64,000 nt of DNA from Paraphaeosphaeria minitans (Eukaryota; Ascomycota; Dothideomycetes; Pleosporales; Didymosphaeriaceae), in the NCBI GenBank assembly GCA_015832175.1, contig WJXW01000003.1:1302001-1366000 (forward strand), in the 5' to 3' direction. The notes beneath the pieces are model-generated. The model was given only the letters and a program-made list of their open reading frames with translations. It was not told where the DNA came from and did not search any database. A program made the position numbers and the translations under genes. This document shows, one piece after another, positions 49,150 to 58,296 of this stretch (its first letter is position 1; the number at the start of each line of letters is the position of its first letter).

Positions 49150-52100
49150 CTATAACTTATATAAATAGATGTCTTTTTTAGGCCTAAACTTAAATAAGAA
49201 AACGCCTTTATTAAATTAAATACTATAGTAAGCATAGTATTAATTAAGCTACTAGTATAGCTTAAAGGAATATAGGCTTAAGCTCTTATAGACTTAGGAG
49301 TAGGAAAGAACTTTATATCTTATTAGATAGTAAGATAAGCAGGACTTATAATGTTAGAGAAAGAAGTACCCTACATTATCTATGTCGCAAATAGATTACT
49401 AATGCCTAAGACACCTTAAATATACTAGGAGGTTACTACCACAATAACAGTCTAAAGATATAGAGAGGAACTTACCTTAGATGTCTTACTAGGATCTAAG
49501 TATAAGTTAGTCTTAGAATTACCTTAGTTAATAATACACAACCCGCAGATTAACTAAGGTACAAAGAAAATATTATTTAAACGCTGTAATTATGTATTAT
49601 AAGTAAAGCCTATGCATTAACTAAAAATAATAGTAGATAAGGGAGTTATTAATAATATAATACTGCGACGGATAGTTAAAAAATAAAAGCATACCTTAGT
49701 AGACGCTAGTAGGAACCACTAGATTAAAAAGCGCGAGAAGAAGGACAACAGCACACCCCTTACCTTACTAAGAGAGTACAGGAAATAGACACACATATTT
49801 ATAGAGAAAGAAGGAAAAGCAAACCTACCTAAATATTAACCCTAGGATCTTACGATAGACCTAGAAGAAGGAAAGACGCTAACCTTTAGACCACTATATA
49901 GTAAGATAGGAGAAGAACTCCTTAAAGAATGTAATTTTATTAAGATAAACCTTAAGAAAGGATATATATAACTATTAAAGTTACTAGTAGTAAGCCCTTT
50001 TATATTTGTTAAGAAAAAGGATAGATTAGACAGACTATGCATTAACTACTAATAACTTAATAATATAACAATAAAGAACTAATATCTATTACTAAACATT
50101 ATAGAGTTACGAGATTAACTATCTTAAGCCAAGATATTTACAATAATAGATCTAAGAGATAGTTACCACTTTATACAAATTAAGAAAAGTGAAGAATAGA
50201 AAACAGCGTTTTAATTACGCTATAGACTATTTAAATATAAGGTTATGCCTTTTAGACTTACAAACGCACCAGCAGCTTTTATAGCACTTATTAATAATGT
50301 ACTCTATGAACATCTAGACATATTTATTATCGCGTATATAGATAATATCCTCGTTTTTTCCAAAAACAAATCAGACTACACTAAGTATATATAGACAGTA
50401 CTAGAAGTACTAGACAGAGTATGCCTTCGCATTAAACTTAAGAAATACAAGTTTAACGTTAAACAACTTAAATTCCTAGGACACATTATTACTACAGAAG
50501 GAATTAAGATGGCACTAAGTAAAGTTAAATGCATTAAGAACTAGCTAATACTAAAGATAGCTAAAAACATCTAAGAATTTTTAGAATTCTATAGATTTAA
50601 TTAACAATTCATCTAAAATTACGTAAAGGTCACAATACCTTTAATAAATTTTACAAAGAAGGACGTACCCTTTAAATAAATAGATAAGTGCAGAATGTTA
50701 TTCTAACTCCTTAAGACAGTATGTATTATAGAACCTATCCTTATTTATTTTAGAAGCGATAAACTACTGCGCTTTAAAATAGACGCTAGCGATCTTGCGC
50801 TAGGCGCCTACGCTAAATAAGAACGTAATAGTAAATAGCACCTAATTACCTATTACTTATGTAAATTTAATAACGCCGAAACACAATATAATATATACAA
50901 TAAAGAACTCTACGCTATTATTAAAGCCTTAAAGTATTAGAGGATTTATGCGCTTAGTTGTTTAACGCTAGAAATCTATATAGATTATAAGAACCTTCTG
51001 AGGTTCACGACGACAAAAGAACTTACGCTATAACAACAAAGATACTTGTAAACTATAGGGTAGTATAAGTTTAAAATTATCTATATAGCTAGAAAAGAAA
51101 ATGGCAGAGTAGATGCTCTTAGCTGACAAAGTAATCTAGTAGGAGAAAAAGTAAAAACCTTCTCTGCAATCCTTTATAAACCTAAAAATAGATCTCTAGA
51201 ACTAACTGCGGAACTAAATTAACTTTTAGTAATTAACTAAGAAGTTCTAGAACATCTACAGACTAAGATTATCTAACAATACCACGATAACCCTATGTAC
51301 AGACACCTAGGCATTACAAAGACAATAGAACTTATCTAAAGGAATTACACCTTTAAAGGAATTAAGGAAGCTGTAATAACTTACATCTATAAATGTATAG
51401 AATGCTAAAGAAATAAACACAGCATATATTTTAAATATAGAGAGATATAAGCAATTAGAATACTAATAGCACTATAGGAAGACATTACTATAGATTTTGT
51501 CACAGGAATTCTAAACTCTAAGGATCTAACAATAGGAATTAAATATAAATGTATACTAGTAGTAGTCTACTAACTAACTAAGTATATTAAGCTTATTCTA
51601 TGTTTTAAAAGAATAATAGCAAAGGAACTTGCTTTTCTTATCTTAGACTAACTAATTAGATATTATGGAATCCTGAAAATAATTATTAGCGACAGAGACA
51701 AGCTCTTTACGTTAAATTATTAGACAACGCTTATAGCCCTGCTTAGAACAAAACGAAAGCTATTAATGGCTTACTATCTACAAACGGACAGATAGACAGA
51801 ACGTACGAACTAAACTATAGAAACGTACCTACGTATCTACTGTAATAGTTAGAAGAATAACTAGGTTTTATTACTACCTATAGCACAGTTGGCCTATAAT
51901 AATAAAGTATTAGTAGCATTAGGACATACACTATTCTATACAAACTATAGAAGACACCTATATCTCTTTAATTAACGATTTCCTACGATAATTAAAGCAA
52001 AAGAAGCTATAGATATAGTAGAAAATATAAAGAAAATACACTAATAACTCTAAGAGAATCTTAAGAAAGCCTAGCAGCAATTAATTTTATACTAAAACTA

Positions 52101-52520
52101 AAAATAAAAAATGGCACCTTAGCTAAAGAAGGGGGATAAAGTATATCTATTTACAAAGAACCTTTAAACTTAGAAGAAGAAACACAAGAAACTAGATTAT
52201 ATTAAGGTTAGACTATTTTACATTTTTAAGTAAATATTACTAGTAAACTATAAGTTAGAAATACCGCCAGATGCAAAGATACACCTAGTATTCTACGTAT
52301 TACTACTAGAACTAGTAGACCCTAATACACTAGTTAAAACCACCTTCTACTACTAGACTAAGGAAGAAAACAAATTTAAGGTTAAAAGAATTCTAGAATA
52401 TAATTAGCATAACAACGCGTACCTTGTTAAGTAGAAAGGTTACCTATATAGCAAAAACACTTAGGAACTAAAGAACTACCTAGGAAACTATTAATAAAAG
52501 ATTAAAGAATTCTATTAACA
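49150..52520 (+). pseudogene. Pol remnant of G (protease, RT, RNase H, integrase, chromodomain)
   Basis: Protease: ALIDLGVGKNFIS near 49282 (active DSG-type triad as DLG). RT: KVMPFRLTNAPAAF and AYIDNILVFS (50335-50346, second catalytic Asp now Asn). RNase H: KIDASDLALGAYAK and ELYAIIKALKY (50.77-50.95 kb). Integrase: zinc part YIYKCIEC near 51.39 kb, ITIDFVTGI, IISDRDKLF and YYLQTDRQTERTN supply the D, D and E positions. Chromodomain: ILEYN-like start and YLVK-KGY (about 52.39-52.47 kb). The order is that of chromoviruses. Dozens of RIP stops. Confidence 0.82.
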
Positions 52521-52623
52521 GACTTACTTAAGACAGTAACGCTAAGGAATTGTCCTAGAATTCTAGAGGCAGGTTGTCTATTACAGACTATATAGACATA
52601 CTAAGTTTAGCCAGACTAGCGGG

Positions 52624-53046
52624 CTAAGTAGGATAGGCTAGGTCCTCCTCTAACTCTAACTCTATTAGTGCAGCACTCTTTACTGCGATAACCTTACTAG
52701 CACGCTTTTTATTCTGCGCTAATTATTTTAATAACTAATCCTCTTTTACGTACACTACGCGTAGAGCTTTAAATACTATATTCTATTCTTTTTACGCCTC
52801 TAATATTTACGCCTCTAATTTCTTCTTCTTAGTAATTAACTATAAGAACTTATTCCTAGTAACAGCTATATTATACTTTAAGCTTTATTTCTAACACTTA
52901 CTATACTTCCCTAAGCTAATATAGACTTTGTAAATATAGGAATGTGACTTATAGAAGGAGCACTTTAATACTATAACTACTCTATAGTTTTTAATAGTAG
53001 AGATAAGGCTGTAACAACGCTTTATAGAATTATAGTTAGTAGGCAT
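52624..53046 (-). pseudogene. Antisense ORF in G: Zn(II)2Cys6-like motif plus coiled coil
   Basis: From ATG at 53046-53044 to TAG at 52626-52624 on the minus strand is a 140-residue frame with only TAG/TAA interruptions. Positions 29, 32, 39, 48, 51 and 58 read C, Y, Y, Y, C, Y. Each Tyr codon is TAT/TAC, one TpG-to-TpA change from Cys. The spacing 2-6-8-2-6 is that of Zn(II)2Cys6 fingers. A Lys/Glu/Leu/Gln-rich stretch follows (residues about 73-125; KKKLEA, ILEA, KALRVVYVKED, LAQNKKRAS), a likely coiled coil with an acidic tail. The start codon is 38 bp from the 3' LTR, so the LTR could supply an antisense promoter. Similar Cys-rich coiled-coil proteins are common as unnamed fungal proteins. 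Function unknown. Confidence 0.6.
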
Positions 53047-53083
53047 AATTCTTTAGGACGAAGAATAGAAAGGGAGGGGATAA

Positions 53084-53494
53084 TGTTACGTACTAGATAA
53101 TAACGTAGAACTTAGGCGCTTATAAAAGTGTAATAAAGCAATAATAGGGTTATAAACGTAATAAAGAGACGCTAAGCAACTTAAATTAGGTTACATAATA
53201 TGCTTAGTTACTTAGTAGCACTAAGTAGTAGAGCTAGTCACGTAAAGTGCTTAGTTACTTAGTGGCACTAAGCAGCGGAGTAGCCTTAGTATATAGGAAC
53301 GTAAGGATAGGCTCTCTATACTTATATTTAATCTGTTTATTAATCTATTGTTTAGATTCTAGTAGACTAAATTGTTAACTTATTACACTTCGCAAGATAC
53401 TATTGTATTAACAAGACCTTCTACCTTCCGTAAGTACTCCTGCCTAAGAACTAACCTTAACCCTTTAGGACTAGCTACCCTCTTGGATTTAATA
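53084..53494 (+). repeat. 3' LTR of G
   Basis: 411 bp, the mate of 46911-47321, with more C-to-T and G-to-A changes in its first 150 bp. It is preceded by a purine-rich tract AGAAAGGGAGGGGATAA (polypurine primer). Confidence 0.92.
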
Positions 53495-54115
53495 TAGCCT
53501 ACTAGCTTATATTAAATAATAGAGTATCTACTACTATAGGCCTAAGCCTAAACTTTCTACTAAATAGATATTACGTTAATCTCCTTAAGAGAATTCCCTT
53601 ACTAGTAGAGTCTACCTATACCCCTACTAGGAGGGCAAAGCACTTTCTAGACTACCTTAAGAGAAGGATACCTTTAGTCTAGACTACTATCGCCTATAGA
53701 TAGTAGCGCACTATAGAGGCTATAAACTACACTTACTACCCTATAGAGCAATTTTAAGTTAGAGATAAAGTATAGTTTTTACTATATAATATAAAAACTA
53801 ACTAGCTAAAAAAGAAACTTAACTAGCTTAAGGTTAAGTATACTATAATAGCTATACTATTTTTACTTATAGTAACACTAGACTTGCCTAGTAATTTTTA
53901 TAAGACTATCTATATTAACTTTCTTAAGTAAGCGGCGGACGATCCCCTGCCTAGTTAGACCTAGACTAACACCTAGCTAGGCCTAGCCCTAGAGCTAGAA
54001 GAAGTGGACCTAGACCTATGCGAATAGGAAGTAGAGGAGGTCCTATATATTAAGAACACCTAGGGAAAATAATAATAGGCGCTAGTAAAGTAGACTAGGT
54101 AGGTATTACTAACTT
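53495..54115 (+). pseudogene. Pol remnant of F, second part (integrase C-terminus and chromodomain)
   Basis: It resumes the integrase frame directly after the G target duplication (ACYGLGLTPFFLNRGYY, then ESTYTPTRRAKHFLDYL). It ends in a chromodomain at about 54020-54110 (EVEEVLYIKNT, ALVKWTR), a fusion that directs chromoviruses to heterochromatin. It has RIP-type stops at Gln/Trp positions. Confidence 0.7.
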
Positions 54116-54299
54116 AGGTGCTAGTTAAAAATATTATAGACACTACAGCTCTAGACTGCTTTAAGGCTGCCTAGGGGGACTATAGGTATAATAATAGTTC
54201 TATTTAGCCTATAGGGAAGAATACATAAATATTACAAGGGAAGCTATAATAGGTATTTAAGAATTTATTCCCCTACTAATCTAGTAGAGGCGCTATCTA

Positions 54300-55530
54300 T
54301 CTAAAAACTACTAAAGGCTATTAGGCCTAGGGTTATTATAACTAAAGTAGCACTAAAGTAACACTAGGTAGGAATAAAGGGGGGCTATAATAACTATATT
54401 ACTTTTTACACTAGTAGTAGCAGTACCTAGAAAGGTGTACTAAGCTAGCCCTAGACAAAGGCTTAGGCGGAGTTACTCTATAAGGCTTTTAATATAGGTT
54501 AAAGGGTATACGCTGTTAGGCTAGGGCCGCTAAAAAGATAAGGTAGTGTTAGCTAGGAGCTGTCTTAAGTTACTCTATAATAGTAGTAAGTAGGTTAGTA
54601 GTTTACGCTTAGGTCTAAGTTATTTTATTTAGGCGCTAGCCTATGCTCTCTTTAGATTACTAGATGTAATTTCCTATATTATTTATCTACCCTACTATAT
54701 TATTACCTAACACTACTAGATTCTAATTATAGTTACTACTACGCTAGGCTAGAGTTATTTAGAGCAAAGGTGCTACTAGGGCTATATTTATACTAGAGGG
54801 GGTAACTACTATTCTGTTACTATGCTAAGGTAGGGGTATAGCGGGAGAGTCTAGCTCCTAGATTAGGCTAGAGTTTTTAGGCGCTAAGTTTAGGTACCGC
54901 TTATACTACTAGACTAAGTAGTAGAATTTTGCTATAAAGGTAGGCAGCGTTCTAGTTATAGGCTTCTAAGGGTTAGTGCTATACGTTCTAGGATTATAGA
55001 TGTGTAAATTACTATTAACCTAGTTTTACTTTACATATTTAATCTAGAGGCGTAGAGCCTGCCTTAGGCCTAGATTATTAGTGAAGGGGGCAGAATTGTA
55101 CTAGTAGGTGGCCTTAGTGTAATAGTAGGCGCTATAGAAGTAGCCCTAGAATAGTTAATAGCTATATAAATATTAATAATAGTCTAGAATATAAGGCTAT
55201 AGACTTACTCTATACGCCTAAGCCACCTTAGGCGCCTAATATATTTAATATATATAAGGCCTATATTAGGGTTAGCTAGCTCTTTATCTAAACTGTCTCC
55301 TTAAAGGACCGCGCTCTTAGTAACGCAGAGCCACTTTAGAGTATAGATAGAAGTAATAGAGTTAGGGCGATTAGCTAGTACGCGCCTCTTAGAGGTTATA
55401 AAAGGGTAAAAGTAATTACTACTATTAGGCTATTATATAGGCGTATTAAAACTCTAAAGAATTTCTTCTACTTTAGTATTATTAATCTCTTCCTTAGTGT
55501 GCGTATAGCTAGGCTTAGTAAGGCGCTAGT
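54300..55530 (-). pseudogene. Antisense ORF remnant in the 3' region of F
   Basis: Opposite to gag-pol, a frame starting near 55530 (SYTHTKEEINNTKVEEIL) runs through FITSKRRVLANRPNSIT, GLIYIKYIRRLRWLRRIE and ATSIAPTITLRPPTSTILPP. It continues in frame past the point where F' has the solo LTR. Stops are TAG/TAA only. The amino-acid text is shared with F' (21.9-23.4 kb) in the same frame. No domain recognised. Confidence 0.5.
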
Positions 55531-56101
55531 TTAGGTTTAGAAAGTTATTACTACTTCTACTACTAGGACTAAAGATATCTACTAAAATAGCGCTACTTTA
55601 AAGGCTGTTATTAATAATATTAATATTAGCTGCAGCCGTGAATAGAATAGTAAAAAGGAGGGCTAGAAGGCTAATAAGAGTATAGGGGCGTATAGCGTAG
55701 GAATAGGAGGGGGACTAGATTAGGGCTAAAAGGAGATAGGGATAGAGGTAGTTATAGATAGTTAAGGAAGTTAGAATAGGCGTAGGTTAGGGTTAGTATA
55801 AGAAAGAGAGAGTGGAGAAAGGTAGAGAGAAAGTAGAGTAACGTAGATATAAAGAGACTACAATAGTAACGCACTACTAAGGTAATAGATATATAATAAT
55901 TATATTAGAAAGGGTAGGAGCGCTGTCCTATTACCTTATAATAATAAGGTGAATAAATAAACTGCCTAATAAGGGCCTTTACTTTAAGGCTACTTTAGGG
56001 CTACCTCTACACTACTACCTTACTATAGCATAATACTTTTAAGATCTCTAAGGCTTATCTTATAACTACAAGACGTTTTAAACTAAGTAAGATCTAGGGT
56101 A

Positions 56102-56293
56102 TATAATAGGCTAGGGCATAGCCCTAGCCTTTAGAAGGATCTTAAAGAAAGGAACTACCCTAAAGAAGTAGACCTACTAAGGAAAACTCTTCTTATAAGC
56201 AGCACACCCCCTTATAGAGACTTAATACCTAGAATTTATCCTTTATATTTGGTACTTACAGTTCTGTTTAATCTCTAAGGCTAGCCTATAACA
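56102..56293 (+). repeat. 3' LTR of F
   Basis: 192 bp, the mate of 42568-42759, followed by the right CTTAG duplication. Confidence 0.9.
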
Positions 56294-58091
56294 CTTAGAA
56301 TCTAATCTCTTAATATTAATCTAGGATAATCCTTTAGTGGTCACACTTATAATAGTTAGACAAGAGCGGATTGGCTTATATTATAGGAAAGTAAGGTTAG
56401 GCTTGTATTTTAGGTCTGCTAAGACAACGCTTTGTTCTAGGCTTCTAATCCTAAGAGTGTGATTTAAACTAAGATACTAAATCTTTGCTTTCTTTAAAAG
56501 AGCTTCTAATATAATATTTACATAAAAGCCTTCTACTACTCTTACTCCTTAGAGTAGTAGATCTTTTATAAATCTCTTATTTTTCCTATGCAAAGCGTTC
56601 TTAATTAGTCTATTACTAATTCCTAAAATTAGGAGGCTTTGTGTACCTACCTCCACACTCTTGTTTAATAATTAAAACGTCCTAGGAATAAGTCTTTTGC
56701 GATTATTAACTAGGTGAACTGCTGTAGCACTGTCTAGTATTATATATTCTAATAGAGGATAAGCGTTAGAATATAGAGTAGAGTAGATACCTAATGCTCT
56801 ATTGTTTGTAGGCAGATTAAATAGGTTTAGTAGAGTAGCAGTAATACTACTAGGATACTTAATAGTTTTAGTAGAGGATTATTTCTTGTTCTATCCTGCC
56901 TTTATAATCGCATTACGAAGGTTTAACCACTTAAACTACTTAAGTTAATTAAGAATCTCTAATTTTTCTTTATTAGTAAGATTAAATAATAATGTTCTAT
57001 TCTAGGGTAATCTAGCTATTGCGGTTTAAAGTCTTTAGCACTTTATTAGTTTTTACCTATAAGTATAGGGCTTATAGTGACAGTTTAGTTGTTTCTTTGT
57101 CTAATTAGATAAACTAGAACTATTAGAGTTAGTAGATTATCTTAATAATCTATTAAAAGTGGCGAATACCCTACTTATTTTATTAGAACTAGATTAGATT
57201 AAATACTCCTAAACAAGCGCCAAAAATACCTTCCCTAGATTATTTAGCGTGATCTAATTCTGTCCTAGCGTCTTATTCTAGATTAGCTATTAGTTCATTA
57301 ATTAGGCCTAATCTAGTGCTATACGCACGGCAATTACATCTAAGGAATCTTAGGTAGTAAGTAGTCTACTAATTTTACTAATTAAGTAGGTCTTCGCTTT
57401 TTAATAGAGGAGCTGCTACTCTTTAAACTAGGTCTTAGGACTTTGTCTTGCCTACTTAGCCTTTTTAAGATAAGCGCGGTATAAAGCTTAAATATTATTC
57501 TATATAGCTCCTTTATTTAGTGCGAGATCTTCCTTTAAGAGTTAAATTAGGGACTAAAGCGTAGTTTAGCGTGTATTAACTAGAGTGATTATGGCAGGAG
57601 CAAGCAGATTAGGCGATACTGTAGTATTTACCTAAGTCTAGAGATTCTATATCTTAGTATAGTCTACTTGCTAGTCTAAAACTGCTGCTCTATATTCTAC
57701 TATTTGTAAAAGAAAGCTCTCTTTATCTATTTTATACTTAGTAAGCTCTGCTTTGTATAATTAAATACTTACTATAAAGGCTGTATTTGTAATTAGTGAT
57801 AGTTTTTATAGGAGCGAAGGTTATTCTAGCTTTACATAATTAATTACTAGAGCGTTAATCGCCTCTAGGTTAATTTAGTTCTAGATTCCTTTTAAGTTTA
57901 CTTAGAATTAAAGCTAAACAAACTAGTAGGGCTAGCTAGCGCGATTAATAAGCTATACTTCTGCCATTTTAACAATTTTCGTGATTAGAAATAGAGGGGT
58001 TGTATTATAGAGAAGTTCTAAATAGAGTGTTGTATAATAATTCGAGTGTTACTAAGTAGGCAGGGAGAATTATCCTACGTTCTAAGCGCTA

Positions 58092-58103
58092 GGCTTATAA
58101 CTA
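58092..58103 (-). promoter_or_regulatory. Primer-binding site of H (initiator tRNA-Met half-molecule type)
   Basis: The plus strand reads GGCTTATAACTA, three bases inside the 5' LTR. Two RIP reversals give GGCTCATAACCA, which contains GGCTCATAACC of the initiator tRNA-Met anticodon arm. Drosophila copia and relatives prime from this internal tRNA-Met site. The match fits the copia assignment of H. Confidence 0.55.
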
Positions 58104-58106
58104 TTC

Positions 58107-58296
58107 TGGTAAAAAGGGCTCGAACTATTATAGGATATTTAGGAGCAGAGTTATAAAGAATACAAATAGCTAATTGTAGGAAAAGATGCTGAAAGGGCAG
58201 ACTATATACAAAAGAAACGAGCCTCTTAGTAAGAATCCCGTGATATAAATTAGTAGATCCAGAAAGAATTACGGAAGTGAGTGTTTTACTTTAACA
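58107..58296 (-). repeat. 5' LTR of H
   Basis: 190 bp, the mate of 37243-37432. Its outer side abuts C3 gag at 58297. Confidence 0.9.

Larger units (their letters stand above)
46911..53494 (+). mobile_element. Gypsy chromovirus G (plus), complete, least degraded element
   Basis: 6584 bp with 411-bp LTRs at 46911-47321 and 53084-53494 (TGTTACGTAC...TTTAACA) and a perfect target duplication TAGCC (46906-46910 and 53495-53499) in the F integrase. Order: gag with an intact CCHC (48206-48247), protease (ALIDLGVGKNFIS, near 49282), RT (YIDN 50335-50346), RNase H, integrase, chromodomain (about 52.39-52.5 kb), antisense ORF, 3' LTR. It sits inside F, which sits inside H, so it is the youngest insertion of the three. 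It retains more CpA than its hosts, although still RIP-mutated. Confidence 0.92.
42568..56293 (+). mobile_element. Gypsy chromovirus F (plus), interrupted by G
   Basis: 192-bp LTRs at 42568-42759 and 56102-56293, TG...CA, with a perfect 5-bp target duplication CTTAG (42563-42567 and 56294-56298) inside copia element H. Without G the element is about 7.14 kb. Order: gag with CCHC (43780-43821), protease, RT (YLNS box 45180-45207), RNase H, integrase (split by G at 46910/53495), chromodomain (about 54.02-54.11 kb), a 2-kb 3' region with an antisense frame, and the 3' LTR. Confidence 0.9.
37243..58296 (-). mobile_element. Copia element H (minus), interrupted by element F
   Basis: 190-bp LTRs at 37243-37432 and 58107-58296 (TGGTAAAAAGGGCTCG...TTTAACA on the plus strand). 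Without F the element is about 7.3 kb. Its RT is Ty1/copia type: F-Y-I-N-N-I-L-L-L-Y at 40128-40157 (FYVDD before RIP), then EWFLGI, an FNLLNSRS block, LALYTVI and KLSHFLTNLSKEHFAAINYV toward 39.7 kb. Integrase should lie at about 41.4-42.5 kb, and the gag side at 56.3-58.1 kb. A copia-type primer site adjoins the 5' LTR. Its two outer flanks do not match (F'' versus C3). Confidence 0.75.

Noticed and set aside
49842..50042. A 66-codon minus-strand ORF
   Set aside because: It is opposite the protease-RT linker of G, which is clearly read on the plus strand; the frame is open by chance.
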